From the NCBI GenBank assembly GCA_963698645.1, contig CAVORP010000007.1:186001-250000 (forward strand): a stretch of DNA of 64,000 bases. Reading direction: 5' to 3'. The position numbers and the translations under genes are program-made. Below the pieces are notes generated by a model, which was not told the origin of the DNA, searched no databases, and worked only from the letters and a program-made list of their open reading frames with translations. Positions 9,112-18,737 of this stretch are shown here, piece by piece (within the stretch, counting starts at the first letter, position 1; the number at the start of each line of letters is the position of its first letter). The DNA is from Ovoidimarina sp963698645. GTDB lineage: Bacteria > Pseudomonadota > Alphaproteobacteria > Rhodobacterales > Rhodobacteraceae.

Positions 9112-11287
9112 ATGAGCAGTAGCCGAAAGAACGGATCTTCACTTCGGGCAGAGCGCCGGTATCGCGAACCGGAAAAGCCCGCAAAGCCCGCGCGAAAGTC
9201 AAAATCGCAGCGGAGCCGCAAACCTGCGCGCAAGGTCCCCTTGCTCCTGCGGCCCTTTGTCTGGCTTATCCGCCTCGTCTGGCGCCTGACGGTCCGGGCC
9301 GGTGTCGTCGCCGCCCTGATTCTCGCGCTCGTGGTCGGCTATTACGCCGTCAGCCTGCCAGCCGCCTCCGCGTTGCTCGACGCCCGCGCCCGCGGCTCCG
9401 TCACCATTCTCGACCGCTATGGCGAGGTCTTTGCATGGCGCGGCGAACAGTTCGGTGGCCAGATCACCGCCGATACCGTCTCGCCGCACCTTCGCAACGC
9501 GATCATCGCCACCGAGGACAAACGCTTCTACCGCCATTTCGGGCTCAGCCCCCGCGGAATCATCGGCGCGGTCCGAATCAACCTGCGTGAAGGCCGCGGG
9601 CCGCTCTCCGGCCATGGCGGCTCCACCATCACGCAGCAGACCGCCAAGCTTCTCTGCCTCGGCGACCCCTACGATCCGACGGCGGGCATGACCGAGGCCG
9701 AGTACGAGGCCGATTGCCGCCGCTCGACCATCGCCCGCAAGGCCAAGGAAGCAGTCTATGCGCTGGCGCTCGAGGCGCGCTATTCCAAGGATGAAATCCT
9801 AACCATCTACCTGAACCGCGCCTATCTGGGCGCCGGCACGCGCGGGTTCGAGGCCGCGGCCCAGCGCTATTTCGGAAAATCCGCCAATACGGTCGGCCCC
9901 TCCGAAGGGGCGATGCTGGCCGGTCTTCTCGTGGCCCCGACCCGCTATGCGCCCACCGCAGATCTCGAACGGTCCCGGAACCGCGCCAACCTGATCATCG
10001 GCCTGATGGAGGATCAGGGCTTCCTCACCACGGCCGAGGCGCAGCAGGCCCGACAGAACCCCGCACAGCTCTCCGAGGCCGCCGAACGCCGCGCCGGAGG
10101 CTACTTCGCCGATTGGGTGATGGATCAGGGCCCGGCCTTCCTGACGCGCGAGACGACCGAAGACGTGATCGTCCGCACTACCTTCGACCAGCGGATTCAG
10201 ACCGCCGCGGAACAGGGTATGCAAAGCATCTTCGACGCGAAGGTCCGCGAGGGATCACAGGCCCAGGCCGCCGTGGTGGTGATGAGCGCCGACGGCGCCG
10301 TGCGCGCCATGGTGGGCGGGCGCAAGTTCAAGGGCGTCGCGGGCCAGTTCAACCGCGCCATTCAGGCCAAGCGGCAAACCGGCTCCGCGTTCAAACCGTT
10401 CATCTATGCGGCGGCGATGGATCTGGGCTATGGCCCCAACGACACGATCCGTGACGAACCCCTGACGATCGACGTTCCCGGCTCGGGCCCGTGGAGCCCG
10501 CGCAACTATACCAACGAGTATTATGGCGACGTGACGCTGACCCATGCGCTCAAACAGTCGCTGAACATCCCGGCCGTGAAGATCTCGGAATTCGTCGGCC
10601 GCGAAAACGTGCGAATCGTGGCCGAACAATTCGGGATCGAAGTCCGATCTTGCGGCTGGACCTGCCCTCGCGCTCGGCGTCTCGGAATCGACGCTTCTGG
10701 AGATGACCGGAGCCTATGCGGGCATCCTGAACGGCGGATCCTCGGTCACGCCCTACGGCCTTGTCGAGCTGTCGATCAAGGGCGACGCGACCCCGATCAT
10801 CGGACAGGAAGGCGGCATGGGCGAACGCGTGATCTCCGAAGAAGCCGCGCGCAAACTGGTCTACATGATGCGCGAGGTCGTCCGCTCCGGAACCGGGACC
10901 CGGGCACAGGTTCCCGGCTACGAGATCGCCGGCAAGACGGGCACCACGCAGGCCGCCCGCGATGCATGGTTTCTCGGCTTCTCCGCCGATTACGTCACCG
11001 GCATCTGGATGGGCTATGACGACAACACCCCACTCACCGGCGTGACAGGCTCGGGTCTCCCGGCCGAAATCTTCCGCGAGGTCATGGTCCGGGTCCACGA
11101 AGGCCTGCCCGCCAAACCCCTGCCGCTTTCCGAACCGGCCCCACCACGTCAGGTTGCAGCAGAGCGCACAAACCGCTCTAACCGCCAGAACGGGCAGGAA
11201 CAGCCCCGCCGCAGCAACAACAACACCAGTAATGAACTCGAGCGCGCCCTGATCGGAGTGCTGCGCGAAATTTTCGGGGGGAACTAG
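9112..11287 (+). CDS. Class A penicillin-binding protein (PBP1 family), one frame break
   Basis: Bifunctional peptidoglycan synthase, about 724 residues, anchored by one membrane segment (about residues 62-85) after a strongly basic cytoplasmic tail. The glycosyltransferase-51 domain starts around ATEDKRFYRHFG (catalytic Glu135) with GGSTITQQTAK. The transpeptidase domain has the nucleophile GSAFKPF (Ser425, Lys428), SLN (483-485) and KTGTT (Lys608). The frame breaks near 10641: GAAGTCC should lose one base, giving GIESDLAAGPALALGVSES. All three transpeptidase motifs survive, so this looks like an error rather than inactivation. Convergent with the mla genes, 23 bp apart. Confidence 0.9.
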
Positions 11288-11310
11288 GGCCGCCCGCGCT
11301 GTCGCGCGAG

Positions 11311-11913
11311 TCAGCCCGCCGTGCGCAAATCCCTGATCAGCGCATCGATATCGCCACGCCTGCGGTCAAGCATCGCAAGGACCTCAGTCCGCTCGGTCTT
11401 CAACAGGCTGATTCCCTCGATCACGATATCGAAGAACAGATCGCGCCCCGACCGGTCGGAGACGCGAAAGACGACCTGGAACGGCGCCTGGCCCGCCAAT
11501 CGGGTCACCGACGTCACTTCATAATACTCTTTCACCTTCTTCGAGCTTTGCACCTCGATCTGGCCGCCGATGAATTCCCGGAACCGCTTGCCATATTTGC
11601 GCGAAAGGAAACCCGCAAAGGCATCCGCGAATGCGTCGAGTTGCGCCGGCGTGGCGCGCCGCGCCTCCGGCCCCAGCGTCGAACGCGAAATGATCGGCAC
11701 ATCGGCATAGCGGCGAAACAGCTTCTCGAATTCACCGTACATGGCGCTTTCCGAGCGGCCCGAATTGATGATCCGGTTGATGTCTGCCACCACGCGGTCG
11801 ATCAGCGCCCGCGCCTTTGCGTCATCCAACGCCGCTTGGGCGGGCAGCGCCGCCAGTCCTACGGCCCCAGCCAGAAGGATCAGGGTCGAGCGTCGGTTCA
11901 CAGTATCACTCAT
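11311..11913 (-). CDS. mlaC: MlaC/Ttg2D-family periplasmic phospholipid-binding protein
   Basis: Periplasmic shuttle of the Mla pathway, which keeps outer-membrane lipid asymmetry by moving phospholipids. 200 residues. The signal peptide STLILLAGAVGLAALPAQA starts after a double-arginine (NRRSTL), and the mature part has the family pattern FRRYADVPIISRSTLGPEAR, LSRKYGKRFREF and a long YYEVTSVTRLAG strand region. ATG 11913 is chosen because it overlaps the stop of mlaA by eight bases and directly precedes the signal peptide; upstream in-frame ATGs would lie inside mlaA. Frame intact. Confidence 0.88.
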   Translation of the reverse strand: MSDTVNRRSTLILLAGAVGLAALPAQAALDDAKARALIDRVVADINRIINSGRSESAMYGEFEKLFRRYADVPIISRSTLGPEARRATPAQLDAFADAFAGFLSRKYGKRFREFIGGQIEVQSSKKVKEYYEVTSVTRLAGQAPFQVVFRVSDRSGRDLFFDIVIEGISLLKTERTEVLAMLDRRRGDIDALIRDLRTAG

Positions 11914-12637
11914 CGAAAACCTCGTATGGGTCGAATGCGAATTCATCGTCGCCGCCAAGTTCGAAACGGCGGTTCTGAAGGTACAGGTTCCGGGTCTGCG
12001 CATAGCTGTCAGCACTTTCGTACAACAGACCGTCGATCGTCGCCCCGAACTCATAGCGCTGTCCCAGCCGGTCCATCACATTGGCGGTGGGCGGCACCCA
12101 GTCCTCCGAAGCATCCAATACACTGGATATGGGGTTGGAGACAAAATCGACAACCTGACCGACGGCATCCCGCTCATTGGACGGCCCCAGAACCGGCAGT
12201 TCGATATAGGCCCCCTCGTTCGCGCCCCAGACATAGAGCGTCTCGCCAAACCCCGTGCGGCGGCTCTCGACGCCCGCGGCCGTGGCAAAGTCGATCACAC
12301 CGAGGCCAAAGACGGTGTTCAGCATGAAACGGGTGAAATTATGCCCCGCATCACCGATATTCCCCTGCGCAAGATCGTTCAGGATGAACCGCGGCGTATC
12401 GATATAATTGGCAAAGTTCGAAACGCCCCTCCGCACCGGTTTCGGCAGGATCGTGCCATAAGCGGTCGAGGTCGGCCGCACGACGACGCTGTCCAACCCC
12501 TTGTTGAACCCATGGATATTGCGATTTGTCGCCTCATACGGGTCGAAAATCTCGACATTTTCCGTATTCCGGGTGCAAGCCGTCGCCAATAGGACCGCTA
12601 CAAGCGCAATTGAAGAAACAAGACGCGTCGACCGCAT
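11906..12637 (-). CDS. mlaA: MlaA/VacJ-family outer-membrane lipoprotein
   Basis: Outer-membrane component that takes mislocalised phospholipid from the outer leaflet and hands it to MlaC. The lipoprotein signal ends at LLATAC, with Cys21 as the lipidated residue. The core has DPYEATNRNIHGFNKGLD, LPKPVRRGVSNFANYIDTP, NFTRFMLNTVFGLGVIDFA and GVESRRTGFGETLYVWG, all hallmarks of VacJ. 243 residues. The gene order mlaA-mlaC without mlaFED is frequent in alphaproteobacteria, where the ABC part lies elsewhere. Confidence 0.93.
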   Translation of the reverse strand: MRSTRLVSSIALVAVLLATACTRNTENVEIFDPYEATNRNIHGFNKGLDSVVVRPTSTAYGTILPKPVRRGVSNFANYIDTPRFILNDLAQGNIGDAGHNFTRFMLNTVFGLGVIDFATAAGVESRRTGFGETLYVWGANEGAYIELPVLGPSNERDAVGQVVDFVSNPISSVLDASEDWVPPTANVMDRLGQRYEFGATIDGLLYESADSYAQTRNLYLQNRRFELGGDDEFAFDPYEVFDE

Positions 12638-12864
12638 GAGTACAATTCCCTGTCTCGGAGTGAAATGACCCCGTATCGAAGGCCTACATACGCGTTCTAA
12701 GGTGAAAACACATCCTTGCCATGTGCCAGATGGCCCGGTTGTGACCGTTTCGAAACAATTTGTCAGCCAACGCCGAAATGAACGACATTCGCGCCGAAAA
12801 ATTAGCGCTTTCCGTCACTCGGACAGCCCGATACGGTCTCCTGAAAATTCATCCGGAGGGACCG

Positions 12865-13329
12865 ATGACCGACACAATCACTGCCAAACTGGCCGAAATG
12901 GGCCTCGCGCTTCCCGATGCCCCGATGCCCGCGGCGAATTACGTTCCCTATGTCCAGACCGGCAATCTTGTTCATGTTTCCGGACAGTTGCCGTTCCGCG
13001 ATGGCGCAATGGTCGTGGGCAAGCTCGGCGATACGGTCAGCATCGAAGATGGCGCCGCTGCGGCCCAGGCCTGCGCCCTGTCCCTCCTCGCACAGGTGCG
13101 CGCCGCCTGTGGCGGCGATCTTTCGCGCCTTCAGCGGGTGGTCAAGCTTGTGGGCTTCGTCAACTCCACCCCCGATTTCCAGGACCAGCCGAAGATCATC
13201 AACGGCGCCTCCGATCTGATGGTCGCACTTCTGGGCGACAAGGGGCGGCACGCGCGCTCTGCGGTCAGCGCAGGCTCCCTGCCCTTCGGCGTGGCGGTCG
13301 AGATCGAAGGCATTTTCGAAATCGCATGA
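12865..13329 (+). CDS. RidA/YjgF-family protein
   Basis: 154-residue trimeric fold of the RidA superfamily, which hydrolyses reactive enamine/imine intermediates in canonical members. Visible are YVQTGNLVHVSGQLPFRDG, GDLSRLQRVVKLVGFVNS and the late HARSAVSAGSLPFGVAVEIE containing the arginine that binds carboxylates in RidA. It belongs to the longer CD02199-like branch rather than strict RidA, so imine deaminase activity is inferred only. ATG 12865 has GGAGGG nine bases upstream. The stop overlaps the start of the next gene (ATGA). Confidence 0.87.
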   Translation: MTDTITAKLAEMGLALPDAPMPAANYVPYVQTGNLVHVSGQLPFRDGAMVVGKLGDTVSIEDGAAAAQACALSLLAQVRAACGGDLSRLQRVVKLVGFVNSTPDFQDQPKIINGASDLMVALLGDKGRHARSAVSAGSLPFGVAVEIEGIFEIA

Positions 13330-14093
13330 CGCCGCAACTGCCCAAGGGATTTCTGGACAGGCCCTTTGCCCATCGGGGCCTCCATGATGCCGCCCTGCCG
13401 GAAAACTCGCTGGCCGCCTTCAAGGCCGCGGTCGACGCGGGCTATGGAATCGAGATGGACATCCAGATGTCGGCGGATGGTCAGGCCATGGTGTTTCACG
13501 ACGAAACACTTGACCGTCTGACCGCGCGCAAGGGCCCGGTGCGCGATCTGACAGCGGCGGAGCTGTGCCAGATCCCGCTTCGCGCGACGCCCCAGACGAT
13601 CCCCACCCTGCGTCAGGTTCTCGACCTTGTCGCGGGCCGCGTGCCGCTCCTGATCGAAGTAAAGGATCAGGACGGTGCACTCGGCCCCGATATCGGCCCG
13701 CTCGAATCCGCCGTTGCCGGGGATCTGGAACGATATGACGGGCCCGTTGCCGTGATGTCCTTCAATCCCCATTCCGTCATGGCACTGAAAGGCGCCTGTC
13801 CCGACCGGCCACGCGGACTCATCACCGAGGCCTTCCCGCCCGAGGACTGGCCCGGCGTTCCCGAAAGCCGACTGAAGGAACTGGCCGAGATTCCCGATTT
13901 CGAACGAACCGGCGCCGTCTTCATCAGTCACGACGCCCGCGATCTGGCTGCGGCCCCCGTTGCTCGGCTCAAGGCGCGCGGTGTTCCGGTGCTCTGCTGG
14001 ACGATCAAATCCCCGGAAGCGGCGGCAAATGCCCTGAAGATCGCCGACGCGATAACCTTCGAAACCTTCCTCCCTCCGCTTTCGGGCGCTTGA
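13326..14093 (+). CDS. Glycerophosphodiester phosphodiesterase
   Basis: Hydrolyses glycerophosphodiesters to glycerol-3-phosphate and an alcohol. 255-residue TIM barrel with AHRGLHDAALPENSLAAF (catalytic His, Glu-Asn), IEMDIQMSADGQAMVFHDE (metal ligands Glu and Asp, second catalytic His), LLIEVKDQ and C-terminal WTIKSPE. No signal peptide, so cytoplasmic. ATGA overlap with the RidA-family gene implies translational coupling. Confidence 0.92.
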   Translation: MTPQLPKGFLDRPFAHRGLHDAALPENSLAAFKAAVDAGYGIEMDIQMSADGQAMVFHDETLDRLTARKGPVRDLTAAELCQIPLRATPQTIPTLRQVLDLVAGRVPLLIEVKDQDGALGPDIGPLESAVAGDLERYDGPVAVMSFNPHSVMALKGACPDRPRGLITEAFPPEDWPGVPESRLKELAEIPDFERTGAVFISHDARDLAAAPVARLKARGVPVLCWTIKSPEAAANALKIADAITFETFLPPLSGA

Positions 14094-14142
14094 CGACCTC
14101 ATCCGCGGCCCCACTTAAAGCAGGACCGCAAGCGGACCCAGC

Positions 14143-15327
14143 ATGACAGAAACACGGATCGAGATCGAAGCCGCAGGCTCGTTGAACGATATTGCGCCCG
14201 GTGATTGGGATGCCTGCGCCTGTCCGGAAGTTGCCGATGGTCTGAGGCCGTTTGACCCGTTCACGACCTACCGCTTCCTGCACGCACTCGAATCCTCCCG
14301 TTCCGTCGGCGCGGGAAGCGGCTGGCAGCCGCAATACCTCGTCGCCCGTGCCGAGGGTCAGGTCATCGGCGTGGCGCCGCTCTATGCGAAAAGCCACAGT
14401 CAGGGCGAATACATCTTCGACCACAACTGGGCCCATGCCTATGAACGCGCGGGCGGGCGCTATTACCCGAAACTCCAGATCGCGGTGCCCTTCACCCCCG
14501 CCACCGGGCGCAGGCTCCTTGCCCGTCCGGGATACGAGGCCCTCGCCCAGAACGCCTTGATCGAAGGCGCGGTCCGGATCGCCGCCCAAAACCACCTCTC
14601 CTCGCTTCACGTCACCTTCTGCACCGAAGACGAGGCGAATGCGGGCGCGGCAATGGGCCTTCTGCACCGAAAGACCCAGCAATTTCACTGGGAAAACCGC
14701 GACTACCCGAATTTCGATGCCTTTCTCGCCCAGCTTTCGTCCCGCAAGCGCAAGAACATCCGCAAGGAACGCGCCACGGCCCAGGACTTCGGCGGCGAGA
14801 TCGTGGCACTCACCGGCGACCAGATCCAGCCTGCGCATTGGGATGCCTTCTGGGCCTTCTATCAGGACACGGGCGCCCGCAAATGGGGCACCCCCTATCT
14901 CACGCGAAAATTCTTCGAGATCGCCCACGAAACGCTCCGCGATGACATGCTGCTTGTCCTTGCCCTCCGCGGCGGGCGCCCGGTCGCCGGCGCGCTCAAC
15001 TTCATCGGGCGCGAAACGCTCTACGGTCGCTATTGGGGCGCGATCGAGGATCACCCCTGCCTGCATTTCGAGCTTTGCTACTATCAGGCCATCGACTACG
15101 CGATCGCCCACGGGATGAAGCGGGTCGAAGCCGGGGCGCAGGGCGAACACAAGCTGGCGCGCGGCTACCTGCCGGTGGTCACCCATTCGCTTCACTGGAT
15201 CGCGGACGAGGGCTTTCGCGATGCGGTCGCGCAATACCTGCGGGCCGAACGCGAAGCTGTTGGACAGGACATTGATATCCTGACAAGTTACGGACCTTTC
15301 AAGAAGACAGGATCGGAGGACCGATGA
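14143..15327 (+). CDS. COG3146-family (FemAB/GNAT-like) protein
   Basis: 394-residue protein of the peptidogalycan-biosynthesis/GNAT-like family COG3146. It has two acyltransferase-like halves; conserved spots include FDHNWAHAYERAGGRYYPKLQ, SSRKRKNIRKER, TGARKWGTPYLTRKFFE and RYWGAIEDHPCLHFELCYY. The substrate is not established; similarity to aminoacyl transferases of cell-wall synthesis is at fold level only. It overlaps the following dehydratase gene by four bases, suggesting an operon COG3146-PCD-mscS. Confidence 0.85.
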   Translation: MTETRIEIEAAGSLNDIAPGDWDACACPEVADGLRPFDPFTTYRFLHALESSRSVGAGSGWQPQYLVARAEGQVIGVAPLYAKSHSQGEYIFDHNWAHAYERAGGRYYPKLQIAVPFTPATGRRLLARPGYEALAQNALIEGAVRIAAQNHLSSLHVTFCTEDEANAGAAMGLLHRKTQQFHWENRDYPNFDAFLAQLSSRKRKNIRKERATAQDFGGEIVALTGDQIQPAHWDAFWAFYQDTGARKWGTPYLTRKFFEIAHETLRDDMLLVLALRGGRPVAGALNFIGRETLYGRYWGAIEDHPCLHFELCYYQAIDYAIAHGMKRVEAGAQGEHKLARGYLPVVTHSLHWIADEGFRDAVAQYLRAEREAVGQDIDILTSYGPFKKTGSEDR

Positions 15328-15617
15328 CCAAAAAACTGACCGAGACCGAGCGGAACGAACTGATCGCACCGCTTCTCGCGAATGGCTGGAGCCATGACGC
15401 GGGCCGCGATGCGCTCTCGAAGACGTTCAAGTTCAAGAATTTCGTCGAGGCCTTCGGCTGGATGACGCAGATCGCGATACATGCCGAAAAGCTCAATCAT
15501 CACCCCGAATGGTCGAACGTCTATCGCACCGTCGATGTCACGCTGACGACCCATGACGCCAACGGGCTGAGCGAACTTGACGCAAAACTCGCCCGGACGA
15601 TGGACGCGCTTGCATGA
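15324..15617 (+). CDS. phhB: 4a-hydroxytetrahydrobiopterin dehydratase (PCD/DCoH)
   Basis: Recycles the pterin cofactor of aromatic amino-acid hydroxylases by dehydrating the 4a-carbinolamine. 97 residues. The diagnostic active-site stretch IHAEKLNHHPEWSNVYRTVD contains the His-His pair and a third catalytic His downstream in TTHDANG. No phenylalanine hydroxylase gene is in the window, so its partner here is unknown. In many bacteria PCD-like proteins also serve molybdopterin or other functions. Overlaps genes on both sides by four bases. Confidence 0.92.
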   Translation: MTKKLTETERNELIAPLLANGWSHDAGRDALSKTFKFKNFVEAFGWMTQIAIHAEKLNHHPEWSNVYRTVDVTLTTHDANGLSELDAKLARTMDALA

Positions 15618-16468
15618 CCCTTTCGGACATCCTCGACTACCAGATCCTCGGAACATCGATCGGCGAGCTCTTATCGCTCGAATTCCTGATCGGCATCGCC
15701 GGAAACACCCTTGCCGCCGTCGCGATCCTTCTGGTGGGCTTCCTCTTCGCAGGCTGGGTCCGCCGCCGTGTCCGCGGCCTCGGCGAACGCAACACCCGTC
15801 TGGACAACACCCTGTTCAGCTTTCTGGGAAATATCTCGCGCTACGCGATCCTCGGCTTCACGATCCTGATCGTTCTCAACACCTTCGGCGTCCGCACCAC
15901 CTCGGTCGTGGCGGTACTGGGTGCGGCCGGCCTTGCCATCGGCCTTGCGCTCCAGGGCACCCTGTCCAATGTCGCGGCGGGGGTGATGATCGTGCTGTTC
16001 CGCCCCTTCAAGCTGGGCGATTTCGTCATGGTCGATGGCCAGATGGGAACGGTGAAGGACATAACCCTCAACTTCATCGAACTCTCCGACCTCTCGAACG
16101 TTCAGATCATCATCCCGAACGCGAATGTCTGGGGCAATACGATCACCAACTACTCCGCCTACCCGACGCGCCGCGTGGAATGGGTGTTCGGTGTCGGCTA
16201 TGGTGCCGACCTCGCACAGGCCGAGAAAATCATCCGCGATGCGATCCTGTCCGACCCCCGCGCCAAGACAGATCCCGAGCCGTTCATACAGGTGACGAAT
16301 CTCGGCGATTTCTCGGTGGATTTCACCGTCCGCGTCTGGTGCGACAGCGGCGATTTCTGGGGATTCAAGACCGACATGACTCGCAAGGTCAAGGAGGCGC
16401 TGGACGAGGGCGGGATCGAGATTCCGTTCCCGACCCGCACCATGATCCAGCAATCCGCCGCCAGCTAG
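15614..16468 (+). CDS. Small-conductance mechanosensitive channel, MscS family
   Basis: Inner-membrane heptameric channel that opens on hypo-osmotic shock. 284 residues with three membrane helices. The pore helix TM3 is VLGAAGLAIGLALQGTLSNV, followed by GVMIVLFRPFKLGDFVMVDG, the family signature. The beta domain has VQIIIPNANVWGNTITNYS. Starts by ATGA overlap with the dehydratase gene and ends 1 bp before the convergent peroxiredoxin stop. Confidence 0.93.
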   Translation: MTLSDILDYQILGTSIGELLSLEFLIGIAGNTLAAVAILLVGFLFAGWVRRRVRGLGERNTRLDNTLFSFLGNISRYAILGFTILIVLNTFGVRTTSVVAVLGAAGLAIGLALQGTLSNVAAGVMIVLFRPFKLGDFVMVDGQMGTVKDITLNFIELSDLSNVQIIIPNANVWGNTITNYSAYPTRRVEWVFGVGYGADLAQAEKIIRDAILSDPRAKTDPEPFIQVTNLGDFSVDFTVRVWCDSGDFWGFKTDMTRKVKEALDEGGIEIPFPTRTMIQQSAAS

Positions 16469-16469
16469 C

Positions 16470-16955
16470 TCAGGCCAGTTCGGCCAGCATCGCCTCGCCG
16501 GTCGAAATCGCGCACTGGCCCAATTCGTCCAGATGCAGCGCCTTGACCACGCCGTCCTCCAACAGCATCGCATAGCGGCGCGACCGGTCGAACATGCCCG
16601 CCGCGGGGTTCGAATACGAAAGCCCCAGCGCCCGCGAAAACGCGCCGTCCCCGTCGGCCAGCATGGTGATCCCGGCCTCGTCCGCACCGCTCTGGGCACC
16701 CCAGACCTGCATCACATGGGCATCGTTGACCGACACACAGATGATCTCGTCGACACCCTTTTCGGCAAAAGCCCCGGCATTGCGGATGAAGCTGGGCAGA
16801 TGCGCCGCATCGCAGGTGGGCGTGAACGCCCCGGGCACGGCGAACAGCACGACCCGACGCCCGGCAAGCCGCGCCGAAAGATCGACCGGGTGGATGCCGT
16901 CTGCATCCTTCAGCAAGAGGTGCGCATCCGGAAGACGATCTCCAACCGCAATCAT
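16470..16955 (-). CDS. Peroxiredoxin, Prx5 type (second of tandem pair)
   Basis: Reduces peroxides with thiol donors in the cytoplasm. 161 residues. The peroxidatic cysteine is Cys48 in PGAFTPTC (PxxxTxxC), with the arginine in FDRSRRYAMLLEDG. A C-terminal Cys148 in GQCAIS occupies the place of the resolving cysteine of atypical two-Cys Prx5 enzymes. It overlaps its upstream paralogue by four bases, so the two are co-translated. Confidence 0.92.
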   Translation of the reverse strand: MIAVGDRLPDAHLLLKDADGIHPVDLSARLAGRRVVLFAVPGAFTPTCDAAHLPSFIRNAGAFAEKGVDEIICVSVNDAHVMQVWGAQSGADEAGITMLADGDGAFSRALGLSYSNPAAGMFDRSRRYAMLLEDGVVKALHLDELGQCAISTGEAMLAELA

Positions 16956-17443
16956 GAGCTCAACGCCTCCAGTAGCTTCTCACCTGTCGAGATATCACAG
17001 GTATTGGGCTCGTCCACATTGGCCACCGTCACCACGCCATCCTCAAGGACAAGCGCATAGCGGTTCGACCGGTCGTAAAGCCCGATGGGCGGCGCGGTGA
17101 AGTCCATCTTCAGCGCCTTGGTCAGCGCCGCATCCGCATCCCCCAGCAGCGTGATCCCGGCCTCGGTGGCACCGGTCGCCTCGCCCCAAGCCTTCAGCAC
17201 GAAAGGATCGTTGACCGCGATACAGATGATCTCATCGACGCCCTTCTCCCGAAACGCATCAGCGGTGCGGATGAAGCTGGGCAGGTGGATCGTCGAACAC
17301 GGGCCGGTAAAGGCTCCCGGCAAACCGAATACGATCACCCGGCGGCCTGCGATATATTCCGCCAGGTCCACCGTTTCCGGCCCTTCGGCCCCAAGCCGCA
17401 CCAATTGCGCATTGGGGAACGTTTCTCCCACTGAAATCGACAT
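16952..17443 (-). CDS. Peroxiredoxin, Prx5 type (first of tandem pair)
   Basis: Paralogue of the following gene, 163 residues, roughly half identical by eye. Peroxidatic Cys49 lies in LPGAFTGPCSTIHLPSF, the pocket arginine in YDRSNRYALVLEDG, and a C-terminal Cys149 in PNTCDIS. ATG 17443 is chosen because the product starts MSISVGETFPNAQL at the usual place and GGAGAG lies ten bases upstream; a longer frame extends to 17506 without family similarity. Divergent from a flavin reductase gene 82 bp away. Confidence 0.92.
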   Translation of the reverse strand: MSISVGETFPNAQLVRLGAEGPETVDLAEYIAGRRVIVFGLPGAFTGPCSTIHLPSFIRTADAFREKGVDEIICIAVNDPFVLKAWGEATGATEAGITLLGDADAALTKALKMDFTAPPIGLYDRSNRYALVLEDGVVTVANVDEPNTCDISTGEKLLEALSS

Positions 17444-17525
17444 AGGTTTGCTCTCCGTTCTTGCATTGACCTTTCGGCCTGACATAGCGTCCCGCTTCGC
17501 AGACACCAGTCAAAAGAGGACGAAA

Positions 17526-18737
17526 ATGCAACGGATCGTCGTGATCGGCGGAGGACAGGCCGGTTCCTCCCTCGTGGCCAGACTGCGAAATGCGGGCTTC
17601 GAGGGACAGATCGACTTGATCTGCGAAGAGCCCGTCCCCCCGTATCAGCGTCCGCCCCTGTCGAAAAAGTACCTGATGGGCGAGATGGAGCGCGAACGCC
17701 TCTATCTCCGCCCAGAAAGCTTCTATGCCGAGAACGGCATCACGCTGCACCTGTCGAGAACCGCGATGGCGATCGACCGGGCCGCGAAAACCGTGACCGT
17801 GAACGGCGATACCCTCGCCTATGATCAGCTTGCCCTGACGACGGGCTCTGTCCCCCGCAGGCTTCCAGCCGCGATCGGTGGCGCGCTTCGGGGCGTGCAC
17901 GTGGTCCGCACCCTCGCCGATATCGACGCGATGATGCCCGAGGTCACACCGGGCAAACGGGTCCTGATCGTCGGCGGCGGCTATATCGGGCTCGAGGCCG
18001 CGGCGGTCTGCGCCACGCTCGGCCTCGCGGTCACGCTGGTGGAAATGGCCCCGCGGATCCTGCAACGCGTGGCCTGCCCCGAAACCTCCGCCTATTTCCG
18101 CGACCTCCACGGCACCCACGGCGTCGATATCCGCGAAGGCACCGGGCTCGACGCGCTTCTGGGCGAGGACCGCGTCACCGGTGCCCGGATGTCCGATGGC
18201 AAAGAGATCGCGACCGATCTGGTGATCGTGGGCGTCGGCATCGCCCCCGCCACCGCGCTGGCCGAAGCCGCCGGACTGACCCTCGACAACGGGATCGCCA
18301 CCGATGCACAGGGGCACACCTCCGACCCCGCGATCTGGGCCGCGGGCGACTGCGCCTCCTTCCCCTGGCGCGGCGCCCGGATCCGCCTTGAAAGCGTCCA
18401 GAACGCCATCGACCAGAGCGAATGCGTGGCCGACAACATGCTGGGCGCGGCCAGGGCCTATGATCCGCACCCGTGGTTCTGGTCGGACCAGTATGACGTC
18501 AAGCTTCAGATCGCCGGGCTGAACAACGGCTATGACGCGGTGACCGTCCGCCCCGGCGACCGCGACGGCGCCGCAAGCCACTGGTACTGGAGGGGCAAGA
18601 CCCTTCTGGCCGTCGACGCGATGAACGACCCGCGCGCCTACATGATCGGCAAACGCCTGATCGAGGCCGGGAGATCCCCCGATCCCGCCGTGATCGCCGC
18701 ACCCGAAACCGACCTCAAATCACTCCTCCAGGCGTGA
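17526..18737 (+). CDS. FAD-dependent NAD(P)H reductase, ferredoxin/rhodocoxin reductase family
   Basis: 403-residue flavoprotein that passes electrons from NAD(P)H to a ferredoxin-type partner. The first dinucleotide fold is IVVIGGGQAGSSLVARL (FAD), the second RVLIVGGGYIGLEAAAVCA (NAD), and the FAD aspartate motif is IWAAGDCASF. PPYQRPPLSKKYL and the C-terminal domain FWSDQYDVKLQIAG match putidaredoxin/rhodocoxin reductases. AGAGGA lies just before ATG 17526. No ferredoxin or P450 gene is adjacent. The electron acceptor is open; its divergence from the peroxiredoxins suggests, but does not show, a redox link. Confidence 0.88.
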   Translation: MQRIVVIGGGQAGSSLVARLRNAGFEGQIDLICEEPVPPYQRPPLSKKYLMGEMERERLYLRPESFYAENGITLHLSRTAMAIDRAAKTVTVNGDTLAYDQLALTTGSVPRRLPAAIGGALRGVHVVRTLADIDAMMPEVTPGKRVLIVGGGYIGLEAAAVCATLGLAVTLVEMAPRILQRVACPETSAYFRDLHGTHGVDIREGTGLDALLGEDRVTGARMSDGKEIATDLVIVGVGIAPATALAEAAGLTLDNGIATDAQGHTSDPAIWAAGDCASFPWRGARIRLESVQNAIDQSECVADNMLGAARAYDPHPWFWSDQYDVKLQIAGLNNGYDAVTVRPGDRDGAASHWYWRGKTLLAVDAMNDPRAYMIGKRLIEAGRSPDPAVIAAPETDLKSLLQA

